Both the position numbers and the translations under genes were made by a program. Source: CAVRXT01 sp049644285 (GTDB taxonomy: Bacteria; Acidobacteriota; Terriglobia; Acidiferrales; UBA7541). From it: 64,000 nucleotides of DNA. The stretch lies in contig JBARRP010000310.1 of assembly GCA_049644285.1 (NCBI GenBank), forward strand, positions 11,138 through 75,137. Reading direction: 5' to 3'. The notes beneath the pieces are model-generated. The model made no database searches. It was not told the origin of the DNA and was given only the letters and a program-made list of their open reading frames with translations. This document shows, piece after piece, positions 34,109 to 43,101 of the stretch (its first letter is position 1; each line of letters opens with the position of its first letter).

Positions 34109-36157
34109 ATGGACGGAAGATCGAACCCTGGAAAGAAATCTCTGTGGACCTGGGGAATCGTCGGTCGCGCGCTATGGGACTCCGTCTTGAAACTGAACCC
34201 GCGCACGCTGATGAAGAACCCGGTGATGTTCGTTGTCGAAGTAGGCGCGGCGCTGACCACGATTGAGCTGGTTTGGAATCTGGCGCACCACATCCCCGGC
34301 TTCCGATTCGCGTTGCAAATCACGCTGTGGCTTTGGTTCACGGTTCTGTTTGCGAATTTCGCCGAAGCCATGGCCGAGGGACGCGGGAAGGCTCAGGCGG
34401 ACACCTTGCGCAAGGCCCGCGCGGAAACGATGGCGAGGCGCATGAAGGCGGATGGCACGCATGAAACAGTGGCGGGCTCGAAGCTCCGCGCCGGTGACCT
34501 GGTCGTCGTCCGGGCAGGGGAATTCATCCCGGGAGATGGCGAAGTGATCGTAGGCGTGGCCTCTGTCGATGAATCGGCGATCACCGGCGAGTCCGCACCG
34601 GTCATCCGCGAAGCGGGAGGCGACCGCTCGGCGGTGACCGGCGGCACTCGCGTGCTTTCCGATGAAATCACCGTGAAGGTCACGTCGAATCCGGGAGAAA
34701 CGTTCCTGGATCGCATGATCAAGCTGGTCGAGGGCGCCGAGCGCCAAAAGACACCCAACGAAATTGCCCTGAATATTCTGCTGGCGGGTTTGACGATCAT
34801 CTTTCTTCTGGCGGTGGTCAGCCTGCAGCCGATGGCCATCTATTCGGGAGCACCGCAATCGCTCTTTGTTCTCGTCTCGCTGCTAGTGTGCCTGATTCCA
34901 ACGACCATTGGAGGATTGCTCTCGGCGATTGGAATTGCCGGAATGGATCGCGTGGTTCAGAGGAACGTGCTGGCAATGTCGGGCCGAGCCGTCGAAGCCG
35001 CCGGCGATGTGGACACGCTGCTCCTGGACAAAACAGGCACGATCACGCTGGGCAACCGCCGGGCAACGGATTTGATACCTGCGCCGGGCGTAAAGGAAAC
35101 GGATCTTGCTGACGCTGCACAGCTCGCGTCACTGGCTGACGAGACGCCGGAAGGCCGCTCCATCGTCGTGCTCGCAAAGGAAAAATACGGCTTGCGAGGC
35201 CGCGAGCTGTCCTCAATGGCAGCGACATTCATTCCGTTTTCGGCGACGACGTGCATGTCCGGAGTCGATCTCGATGGTCGCGAGATTCGAAAAGGCGCCC
35301 CTAATGCGATCGCCGGTTATGTTGCCGTGAATGGCAATCGCGTACCGCCCGAGATGGAGGAGGTTGTCAAGGCCATCGGCAATGCTGGCGGAACGCCGCT
35401 GCTCGTGGCCGAGGATCGCCGGGTACTTGGCGCAGTTCACCTGAAGGATATCGTGAAGGGCGGCATGCGCGAGCGATTCGATCAATTGCGAGCGATGGGC
35501 ATTCGGACGGTGATGATCACCGGGGATAACCCGCTCACCGCCGCGGCCATCGCGCGCGAGGCGGGCGTGGACGATTTCCTTGCCCAGGCCAAGCCGGAGG
35601 ACAAGCTGGCGCTCATTCGCCGCGAACAGGCGAAAGGGAAACTCGTTGCAATGACGGGAGACGGAACCAACGACGCACCCGCGCTCGCTCAGGCAGATGT
35701 TGGGGTGGCAATGAACGCCGGGACGCAAGCCGCCAAGGAAGCAGGCAACATGGTGGACCTCGATTCCAATCCCACCAAGCTAATCGAGATCGTCGAAATC
35801 GGGAAGCAGTTGCTGATTACGCGCGGCGCATTGACCACCTTTTCCGTCGCCAACGATGTGGCCAAATATTTCGCGATTATTCCCGCGATGTTTGCAGGCG
35901 CGTTCCCACAGCTCAAAGCTTTGAACATTATGTCCCTGAGGACGCCGGAGTCGGCCATCCTGTCGGCCGTGATTTTCAACGCGCTGATCATTATTGCGCT
36001 GATTCCGTTGGCGCTGCGCGGAGTGCGTTACCGGGCCGTTGGCGCCGAGGCCCTTCTGCGGCGAAATCTGCTGATCTACGGCCTCGGCGGAGTCATCGCG
36101 CCATTTATCGGCATTAAGCTGATCGACGTTTTCATCACTTGGCTCCACTGGGCGTGA
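34109..36157 (+). CDS. kdpB: KdpB, P-type ATPase subunit
   Basis: 682 aa, the family length. Phosphorylation site LLLDKTGTITLGN with Asp307, the same residue number as in E. coli. ATITGES motif (DESAITGESAPV), nucleotide-domain FSATTCMSGVDL and KGAPNA, hinge MTGDGTNDAPALAQADVGVAMN. Couples ATP hydrolysis to K+ uptake through KdpA. Starts 4 bases after kdpA. Confidence 0.98.
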   Translation: MDGRSNPGKKSLWTWGIVGRALWDSVLKLNPRTLMKNPVMFVVEVGAALTTIELVWNLAHHIPGFRFALQITLWLWFTVLFANFAEAMAEGRGKAQADTLRKARAETMARRMKADGTHETVAGSKLRAGDLVVVRAGEFIPGDGEVIVGVASVDESAITGESAPVIREAGGDRSAVTGGTRVLSDEITVKVTSNPGETFLDRMIKLVEGAERQKTPNEIALNILLAGLTIIFLLAVVSLQPMAIYSGAPQSLFVLVSLLVCLIPTTIGGLLSAIGIAGMDRVVQRNVLAMSGRAVEAAGDVDTLLLDKTGTITLGNRRATDLIPAPGVKETDLADAAQLASLADETPEGRSIVVLAKEKYGLRGRELSSMAATFIPFSATTCMSGVDLDGREIRKGAPNAIAGYVAVNGNRVPPEMEEVVKAIGNAGGTPLLVAEDRRVLGAVHLKDIVKGGMRERFDQLRAMGIRTVMITGDNPLTAAAIAREAGVDDFLAQAKPEDKLALIRREQAKGKLVAMTGDGTNDAPALAQADVGVAMNAGTQAAKEAGNMVDLDSNPTKLIEIVEIGKQLLITRGALTTFSVANDVAKYFAIIPAMFAGAFPQLKALNIMSLRTPESAILSAVIFNALIIIALIPLALRGVRYRAVGAEALLRRNLLIYGLGGVIAPFIGIKLIDVFITWLHWA

Positions 36158-36168
36158 GGCGCAACGAT

Positions 36169-36750
36169 ATGAAGAAACAACTGCTGATTTCGATCTGGAT
36201 GACGCTGGCAACTACAGTGCTTCTGGGAATCATCTACCCACTCATCGTGACAGGCCTGGCGCAGGTGCTGTTTCCCGCGCAGGCGAATGGCAGCCTCATT
36301 ACCGCCGGAGGTAAGACGATTGGCTCGCACCTGATCGGCCAGCCGTTCACCGCGCCCGGATATTTCCACTCGCGGCCGTCGGGAGCAGGCACGGCCGGAT
36401 ACGACCCTGTGGCACCGGGCGGCGGCTCTCAAAATTACGGCCCAACGAACAAGGCATTGCTCGATCGAGTTTCCACCGGTGTTCAGGCGCTGCAAGCCGA
36501 AAACAAGAAAACGCCGATTCCAATCGATCTGGTGACTGCGTCGGGCTCAGGCCTCGACCCACACATTTCTCCCGCAGCGGCCGAATTTCAGGTCCCGCGA
36601 GTGGCGCGAGAGCGCAGCATGAGTGAAGCGGACGTGCGTTCATTGGTCACGAGGCACACCGAAGGCCGGCAATTCGGTTTCCTCGGCGAGCCGCGAGTAA
36701 ACGTCCTCGAGCTGAATCTCGATCTCGATGCGCAGCATCCGCTGCGGTGA
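36169..36750 (+). CDS. kdpC: KdpC subunit
   Basis: 193 aa from ATG 36169 (MKKQLLISIWMTL). One N-terminal membrane helix, then the periplasmic domain with GSHLIGQPF, YFHSRPSGAG, YGPTNKALLDR, PIDLVTASGSGLDPHISPAAAEFQVPRVA and RQFGFLGEPRVNVLELNL, all KdpC hallmarks. Completes the KdpFABC pump. Confidence 0.96.
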   Translation: MKKQLLISIWMTLATTVLLGIIYPLIVTGLAQVLFPAQANGSLITAGGKTIGSHLIGQPFTAPGYFHSRPSGAGTAGYDPVAPGGGSQNYGPTNKALLDRVSTGVQALQAENKKTPIPIDLVTASGSGLDPHISPAAAEFQVPRVARERSMSEADVRSLVTRHTEGRQFGFLGEPRVNVLELNLDLDAQHPLR

Positions 36751-36793
36751 GAAGCGTCTTCACACCCTCTAAGCTCGCTTTAGGAGTGGAGCG

Positions 36794-38518
36794 GTGAGCG
36801 CCGCGAACCTCCTGCAGTATGGATTCTTTCTGGCTGTCGTGGTGGTCTTCGCGAAACCACTCGGCGGCTACATGAGTCGGGTCTTTAACCGCCAGAAAAC
36901 ATTCCTCGATCCGCTCCTGAATGCCCTTGAGCGCCTGATCTACCGGCTGACGGGTGTTGACGCGCAGATGGAGATGGACTGGAAGGACTACGCCACATCC
37001 TTCATCCTCTTCGGTTTGATCGGGACGCTTTTCCTTTACGGAATCCTGCGCCTCCAGCGGCTCCTGCCCTGGTTCTCTCCCGCCTACGCCACCACGCCTC
37101 TCACGCCGGACCTGGCCATGAACACGGCCATCAGCTTCTCAACCACGACGACGTGGCAAGCCTACGGTGGCGAGACGACGATGAGCTACACGAGCCAAAT
37201 CGTCGGCCTTGCGGTACAGAATTTTCTGGCGGGTGCGTCCGGGCTGGCGGTTGGCGTGGCCTTCATCCGAGGCTTCGCTCGGCATCAAACATCCAAGTTG
37301 GGCAACTTCTGGGTGGACATGGTCCGGTCTGTGCTTTGGATACTCCTGCCGTTGTCTCTATTGGGCAGCCTGCTTCTGGTCTGGCAGGGAGTGCCCATGA
37401 GCTGGCACTCCTATACGCTGGCGACCACTCTCGAGGGAGGGCGACAAACGATTGCGCAAGGCCCAGTAGCCGCTCTTGAGATCATCAAGAATCTCGGAAC
37501 GAACGGCGGCGGATTCTTCAACGCGAACGGCGCCCACCCGTATGAGAATCCCACGCCTCTCAGCAATTTTCTCGAGATGCTTTCGATCGTTTTGCTTCCG
37601 GCAGCGTTCACGAATACATTCGGCAGAATGGTCGGAAAACCCCGCCAGGGCTGGGTCTTGCTCGGCGTGATGGCGCTTTTGTTTTTAGCCGGGCTGTTCC
37701 TGTGCGGATGGAGGGAGCAGCAGGGCAATGTGTTGCTCGCGCGGAACGCGAGCATTGCTGCAAGGGCGAGTAGAGCTCAATCAGGCGGCAATATGGAAGG
37801 CAAGGAGGTCCGCTTCGGTATCGGCGGGTCTGTGTTGGCCGCGGTTGTGACGTCAAATGGTGCGACCGGCTCCACGAACTCGATGCACGACAGCTACACT
37901 GCGCTTGGCGGGGCAGTGCCACTCGTCGATATGCTCTTGGGGGAAATCATATTCGGCGGACTGGGTACCGGCATTTACAGCATCATTATGATCGCCCTGG
38001 TGGGATTGATCTTGGCCGGGCTGATGATCGGCAGGATGCCGGAGTATCTGGGTAAGAAGATCGGCCCGCTCGAAACCAAGTTCATCACGCTGTACACGCT
38101 TGCGACTCCGCTCGCGATACTTCCTTTCACAGCACTTGCGGTGGCCACGAAAGCGGGGCGCGCGGGGCTGGTTAACAACACAGGCTCTCATGGCTTCACC
38201 GAAATCTTCTATGCGTATACCTCCTGCTTTACGAACAACGGCCAGGCTTTCGCTGGCCTCAATGCGAACACGGTTTTCTACAACTTCACCACGGCTGTAG
38301 TGATGATGATGGGACGCTTCGGACTGGCAGTTCCCGCTCTTGCACTGGCCGGACTCTTCGCCGGTCAGATTCGCAGGCTAGAGACACAAAGCGCGGTTCC
38401 GACGGATCGGCCGTTATTCGCTGCTCTGTTGGTGGCCACCGCGCTGATCGTGGGCGGGCTGAGTTTCTTTCCCGCTCTTACCATGGGTCCCGTCTTCGAG
38501 CATCTGATTGGCCGGTGA
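36794..38518 (+). CDS. Second, divergent KdpA paralogue
   Basis: 574 aa, GTG start, 43 bases after kdpC and co-directional. It keeps the KdpA architecture (GTNGGGFFNANGAHPYENPT, GNMEGKEVRFG, MHDSYTALGG) but filter segments differ: TTTTWQ (117-122) for TNTNWQ; AlaThrGlySer 357-360 for SerCysGlyAla; and SCFTNNGQ for SGTGNNGS. It therefore belongs to the family but may select differently or couple differently to KdpB. No second kdpB or kdpC is present, so it would have to share KdpBC or work alone. Confidence 0.93.
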   Translation: MSAANLLQYGFFLAVVVVFAKPLGGYMSRVFNRQKTFLDPLLNALERLIYRLTGVDAQMEMDWKDYATSFILFGLIGTLFLYGILRLQRLLPWFSPAYATTPLTPDLAMNTAISFSTTTTWQAYGGETTMSYTSQIVGLAVQNFLAGASGLAVGVAFIRGFARHQTSKLGNFWVDMVRSVLWILLPLSLLGSLLLVWQGVPMSWHSYTLATTLEGGRQTIAQGPVAALEIIKNLGTNGGGFFNANGAHPYENPTPLSNFLEMLSIVLLPAAFTNTFGRMVGKPRQGWVLLGVMALLFLAGLFLCGWREQQGNVLLARNASIAARASRAQSGGNMEGKEVRFGIGGSVLAAVVTSNGATGSTNSMHDSYTALGGAVPLVDMLLGEIIFGGLGTGIYSIIMIALVGLILAGLMIGRMPEYLGKKIGPLETKFITLYTLATPLAILPFTALAVATKAGRAGLVNNTGSHGFTEIFYAYTSCFTNNGQAFAGLNANTVFYNFTTAVVMMMGRFGLAVPALALAGLFAGQIRRLETQSAVPTDRPLFAALLVATALIVGGLSFFPALTMGPVFEHLIGR

Positions 38519-38610
38519 GGACCTAAGTTCGCTCCCTTGGGCGGAGCCGAACCGCGTCTACGATTTTCCGGACTCCGGACGCCTTTCCGGAGCAGGTTCA
38601 AACAGATCGC

Positions 38611-38760
38611 ATGTCAGTCTGTTGTGGGCTCGCTCTCCTCGTCTGTGTTGCACTGTACATTGCGTCCCCGCTAGCAGCTCAGTCGACACCTGGCGACATC
38701 GCTGAGGTCGTCAAGGTTCTGGAAGAACGCGTAGTACCCGATGCCGCGTCAGTTTTATGA
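38611..38760 (+). CDS. 49-aa secreted peptide or gene remnant
   Basis: Signal-like start MSVCCGLALLVCVALYIASP, then LAAQSTPGDIAEVVKVLEERV and an early stop. The start resembles the beginning of a porin with its coiled coil (compare the two outer-membrane proteins upstream), cut off after about 30 mature residues. Either a truncated porin or a small secreted protein. The rest of the 38519-38835 gap holds a short hairpin CTCCGG/CCGGAG near 38573-38592. Confidence 0.4.
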   Translation: MSVCCGLALLVCVALYIASPLAAQSTPGDIAEVVKVLEERVVPDAASVL

Positions 38761-38835
38761 ATTCCGTAGGTTCTCCTTATGCGTTCTTTATTCCGAAGTC
38801 GCTAATCTCACAGAAGAAACACGTGGGGGTGTAGC

Positions 38836-41800
38836 ATGCTTCAAACGCCTTCCAGGTTTCGCCGTTGCTTGTGTTTTACTGCGCTTCTCGCGCTTGTATT
38901 TTGTTGGGCTGAACCTGAGCTGGCGCAGTCGACGTTTGGCGGCGTCGTTGGAGTCGTCAGGGATCCGGGTCAAGGGGTAATACCCGGCGCCCGAGTCACT
39001 CTCACCAATCTGGACGATCGGGCCCAACACGCGAGTAGCACGGATGCCGACGGGGCATTTCAATTCGTCAACCTGAAAGCAGGCCACTACGAACTGGTCG
39101 TTCACGCGGACGGCTTCTCCGATTTCAAGATTTCTTCCGTGCAGTTGGATTCCCGGCAGACCCTCCGGGTTGATGTTCAACTCAAACTGGCTTCGACGTC
39201 TCAAAGTGTGGAGGTCACAGTGGAGGCAGGACCGATCATCAACACCGAGGATGCCACAATCTCCGATACGAAGGACTTCCAACAGCTCAGCAGTTTGCCT
39301 GTGAATTATCGGGGCGCGACAACCAGTTCTCTGGCGATGCTTGCCACCGTGCCTGGAGCTCAACAGGACGCCAATGGCAACGTCTCTATCGGCGGGGGGC
39401 TCCCGTCGCAGGTGCAGTACTCCGTGGACGGCGCTTCGACCGTCAACGTCCGCCAAAACGGAGCGTTAGGCAACATGAATCCCTCTTCGGAGTTGATCAG
39501 CGAGTTCAAGGTCACGGAGTTCAATAACAATGCGGAATTCGCTCAACTCGGGGACGTAACGATTACAACCAAGAATGGAAGCGACCGCTACCACGGAAGT
39601 CTCTTCGAGTACATGCAGAACAGCACGCTGGATGCAACGACGTATGGCTCCGACGTGAAGCCGCACAAAGCCTTCAACACGTTCGGCGGCAGTTTCAGCG
39701 GACCACTGCGCGTCCCCGGGGTCGCGCACAGCGCGCCCCACACCTTTTTCTTCGCCGATTACGAAGGCAACCGGCGCCGAGTGGCAACTCCCCAGTTTCT
39801 CAACGTTCCAACCACCGCAATGCGCGCAGGCAATCTCTCCGGCGTATCGAGTGCGAGTGGTGGTCCCATCATTGATCCGTTCACCGGCCTGCCGTTCCCT
39901 GGAAATGTCATTCCGAGCAATTGCAGCAAACCAGATTGCATCAATCCGGTCTCGGCAGCATTGCTTCAGAATTACATCCCGTCCCCGAATTCCGGTAGTC
40001 CGGGTGATACCTTTGCGAATTTTCGGCAGCAAGTCCCAACTCCAAGCAACACCAACGGCTATGACGTCCGAATCGATCGTACCCTCACGGCCAAGCAGTC
40101 TCTCTATGGCCGTTGGAGCTGGAAGCATCTGGACACCACTGTGCCCAATAACCTGCTGCCGAGCGAGCGTGACTTGGAGAGCGACCGGAACTTAATCGTA
40201 TCTCACAACTACGCGATCACCGATTCGCTGGTTAACGAAGCGCGGTTCGGCATATCACTCTTCGACCTGAACGTCCTGTTCCCGATCAAAGGCGCGAGAG
40301 CCATCACCCAGTTGGGACTGCAGGGCCTGGACATCAGCGATCACCCGAATACGAACGCGTTCCCAACCTTCGATTTCAGCGATGGCACCGGGTTCACACC
40401 GATCGGTCGAGATAAGACGGGAACGACGCAGTCGCAGACCATCCAGTTCACCGATAACCTGACACGGATCAAGGGCAAGCACACCATGAAATTTGGAGTC
40501 GACGTGCGCCGGGTTGCTTACGTCGATCTCGAGAGCTTCGGCGGCTCCGATGATTTCGGGGCGTTCACGTTCAATCAGGGGACTTTCACCGGAAATGCTT
40601 TTGCGGATTTCCTGTTGGGGTTGCCCACCAAGTCTTATATCGCGCAATCGGGACCTGACGTTCATGCGCACGCCATCCAAACCGGCCTTTACGGGCAAGA
40701 TGAATGGCGCATCAGCGACCGGCTGACGATGACCTTCGGACTTCGCTGGCAGGCTTTGCCGCCCTTCGTAAGCGACCAGGGCAATCTCACCGCCTTCGAC
40801 AAGCGCAATGGCGGCATCATCTACCCCGGACAAAGCCAGCCACGGCTGGGATTCCTTGAATCCATCAATGCTTGTCCGCCGATCAACCCTGCGTCGAATT
40901 CTAACCCCGCGCTTCCTTGCGGACCGGTGGAGCTAGCGAGCAGCGTCGGACTGGGACCTGGCCTTCGGCAATTCTACAAAAAGAACTTCCAGCCTCGCAT
41001 CGGATTCGCGTACCGCCCGTTCGGCGACAACAAGACAGTCGTTCGAGGAGGCTTTGGGATCTTTACCATGACCAATCTTGGGCAACTGTCGTTCAACACT
41101 ACGAACATTCACGTGTCTGTGGTCCGGACGACCAGCAACTCGCTGCTTTCGAACGCACCGCCCGCCTATCAGTTCCCAGCCGTGCGAACGCCCGGTAACG
41201 TATTGACGGTCGCCGGAACCGGAGATTTTTACCAAAACACTCCGATCAACTACCGCGACCCGCAGTCGGCTCAATGGAACTTGACCGTCGAGCGGGAACT
41301 CATTCGCGATTTGACACTGCGCGTTAGCTACGTGGGGATGAATTCCTACCGCATGAGCCAAACGGTGGACCTGAATCAACTCCAGCCCAGCATTCTGTCT
41401 CCTAACCCAAACCCCAAGCCCTACCTCAACTGGGGCCGGATTCTCTCTTCTGAAAATGAGGGAAACGTGAATTACCAGGGTCTGCAGTCGGAGATCAACC
41501 AACGCTTCCGAAGCGGATTCACGCTGCAGGCAAGCCATGTATGGGCGAAAAGTCTCGGCAACGTGGGCGGAGACGCTCCAACCGCCTTCTCTCCTGAAGT
41601 GATTTATGGAACGCCTGTGGCCGATCGATTCGACCTGCGGGCAAATCGAGGCAACATTGCCGCAACGCGGAGGCATCGCGTTCTGGTCTCCGCAGTTTAT
41701 GAACTGCCGGTCGGAAACAATCGCAAGTTTCTCGGCCACATGAGGGCGCTCCCCGCGGCGATCTTTGGGGGATGGTCAGTCAGCACCGTCAGCATGTGGC

Positions 41801-42237
41801 AGACTGGACCGTACCTGACCCCGATCACCAGTCCGAGCGATGATCCCGGACACCTCAACCTCGTGTATCGAGGTGCGTTCCAAAGGCCTGACTGTGTCGG
41901 CAACGGCAACTTAGCCCACCCGACTCCCAACAACTACTTCAATATCGGCGCTTTTAATCCATTTCCAAGTGGACCGGTAGGAAACTGTGGCGTCGGCATT
42001 CTTGTTGGTCCGGGCACGGTGGCCATCGCTGGTGGATTGTCCAAGAATTTCCGGGTTCGCGAGGGTCTCAAGATGAGGCTCGAGGCCACGTTCACGAACC
42101 TGATTAACCATCCCAACTTCGCGCCACCTTCCGTCGACGTATCCTCGCCGAGCACGTTTGGGAAGACGACCAGCGTGCAGTCCGCGGAAAATAGCGGAAA
42201 CCGCGTCGGTCAAGTCGCTCTGCGCATGGAATTCTAG
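38836..42237 (+). CDS. Oar-like TonB-dependent receptor
   Basis: 1133 aa. Signal peptide to about residue 33, then a carboxypeptidase-regulatory-like domain (GVVGVVRDPGQGVIPGARVTLTNLD...GAFQFVNLKAGHYELVV, residues about 34-130). A plug region (NYRGATTSSLAMLATVPGAQ...IGGGLPSQVQYSVDGAS, SELISEFKV) and a long barrel follow (GRWSWKHL, GLYGQDEWRISDRLTMTFGLRWQ, QPRIGFAYRPFGDNKTVVRGGFGIF). It ends VGQVALRMEF. These large receptors are characteristic of Acidobacteriota. Substrate unknown; possibly saccharides or peptides. Its place inside the kdp region may be chance. Confidence 0.93.
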   Translation: MLQTPSRFRRCLCFTALLALVFCWAEPELAQSTFGGVVGVVRDPGQGVIPGARVTLTNLDDRAQHASSTDADGAFQFVNLKAGHYELVVHADGFSDFKISSVQLDSRQTLRVDVQLKLASTSQSVEVTVEAGPIINTEDATISDTKDFQQLSSLPVNYRGATTSSLAMLATVPGAQQDANGNVSIGGGLPSQVQYSVDGASTVNVRQNGALGNMNPSSELISEFKVTEFNNNAEFAQLGDVTITTKNGSDRYHGSLFEYMQNSTLDATTYGSDVKPHKAFNTFGGSFSGPLRVPGVAHSAPHTFFFADYEGNRRRVATPQFLNVPTTAMRAGNLSGVSSASGGPIIDPFTGLPFPGNVIPSNCSKPDCINPVSAALLQNYIPSPNSGSPGDTFANFRQQVPTPSNTNGYDVRIDRTLTAKQSLYGRWSWKHLDTTVPNNLLPSERDLESDRNLIVSHNYAITDSLVNEARFGISLFDLNVLFPIKGARAITQLGLQGLDISDHPNTNAFPTFDFSDGTGFTPIGRDKTGTTQSQTIQFTDNLTRIKGKHTMKFGVDVRRVAYVDLESFGGSDDFGAFTFNQGTFTGNAFADFLLGLPTKSYIAQSGPDVHAHAIQTGLYGQDEWRISDRLTMTFGLRWQALPPFVSDQGNLTAFDKRNGGIIYPGQSQPRLGFLESINACPPINPASNSNPALPCGPVELASSVGLGPGLRQFYKKNFQPRIGFAYRPFGDNKTVVRGGFGIFTMTNLGQLSFNTTNIHVSVVRTTSNSLLSNAPPAYQFPAVRTPGNVLTVAGTGDFYQNTPINYRDPQSAQWNLTVERELIRDLTLRVSYVGMNSYRMSQTVDLNQLQPSILSPNPNPKPYLNWGRILSSENEGNVNYQGLQSEINQRFRSGFTLQASHVWAKSLGNVGGDAPTAFSPEVIYGTPVADRFDLRANRGNIAATRRHRVLVSAVYELPVGNNRKFLGHMRALPAAIFGGWSVSTVSMWQTGPYLTPITSPSDDPGHLNLVYRGAFQRPDCVGNGNLAHPTPNNYFNIGAFNPFPSGPVGNCGVGILVGPGTVAIAGGLSKNFRVREGLKMRLEATFTNLINHPNFAPPSVDVSSPSTFGKTTSVQSAENSGNRVGQVALRMEF

Positions 42238-42281
42238 GGAAGAGTCTATAAGGGTGACGACCCCGACGCCGTCCGAGCGAT

Positions 42282-42308
42282 GTCATCCTGAGCGCAGCGA
42301 AGGATCTC
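42282..42308 (+). repeat. Dispersed intergenic repeat (GTCATCCTGAGC type)
   Basis: GTCATCCTGAGCGCAGCGAA followed by GGATCTC between the TonB receptor and kdpE. This short sequence recurs between genes in many bacteria (from memory). Only one copy in this window; function unknown. Confidence 0.6.
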
Positions 42309-42378
42309 TCGCGAAAATATCGTACGCCAATGCGAAATACGCACGAGACGTTCGTGGGAGCTTCGACCGCCGCCGGAA

Positions 42379-43101
42379 TCAGAGCTTATCGCCTGGCTTC
42401 GGACGTGTGGCGCGCTCGCGGGGCGGCTCAAATCTATATCCGACCCAGGGCTCGGTGCGAATGTATCGGGGATGGCGCGGATCCGGCTCGATTTTCTTTC
42501 TGAGCTGGTTGATGAAGACTCGCAAGTACTCGGCTTCCTCGCCGTAGTCCGGTCCCCAGACGGACTGAAGCAACTTGCGATGCGGCAGCGACTTGCCTTG
42601 GTTCGCGACAAGAAGCCGCAGCAGCTCGAATTCCTTGGGAGTAAGCCGGACCGATTGGCCGCGCACAAGGACGGAGCGCCTCTCGAAATCAATCGTCAGG
42701 TCGTCGGATACGAAGGAGGGCAGAGCCTCGGCCGGAGCGGCCCGGCGAAGCGCGGCGCGAATGCGCGCCAGCAATTCCTGCACCCCAAACGGCTTTACGA
42801 CGTAATCGTCAGCTCCGGCATCGAGGGCTTGTACTTTGTCGCGCTCGGAATTGCGCACCGTGAGCATGATGATCGGGGTATCGCTGGTGCTGCGGATTTC
42901 CCGGCAGGTCTCGAGTCCGTCCAGGCCCGGCATATTCATGTCGAGAACAATCAGGTCGGCGCGCTCGCTGCGGATTTTTTCCAGCGCCTCTTCACCGCTG
43001 CGCGCTTCCGTGACCGTATAGCCCTGGGCGGCGAGCGTCGTGCGCATGACCCGACGGATCTGAGGCTCATCGTCGACAACGAGGATGGTGGCGGAATTCA
43101 T
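42379..43101 (-). CDS. kdpE: KdpE response regulator
   Basis: 240 aa. Receiver with VVDDEP, phosphoacceptor Asp54 in LIVLDMNMPGLDG, and DDYVVKPF. OmpR-type winged helix at the C-terminus: RGQSVRLTPKEFELLRLLVANQGKSLPHRKLLQSVWGPDYGEEAEYLRVFINQLRKKIEPDP...YIRTEPWVGYRF. Overlaps kdpD-C by 4 bases. Expected to activate the kdp region, perhaps through the direct repeat at 28293-28314. The start may be a few codons variable. Confidence 0.96.
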   Translation of the reverse strand: MNSATILVVDDEPQIRRVMRTTLAAQGYTVTEARSGEEALEKIRSERADLIVLDMNMPGLDGLETCREIRSTSDTPIIMLTVRNSERDKVQALDAGADDYVVKPFGVQELLARIRAALRRAAPAEALPSFVSDDLTIDFERRSVLVRGQSVRLTPKEFELLRLLVANQGKSLPHRKLLQSVWGPDYGEEAEYLRVFINQLRKKIEPDPRHPRYIRTEPWVGYRFEPPRERATRPKPGDKL

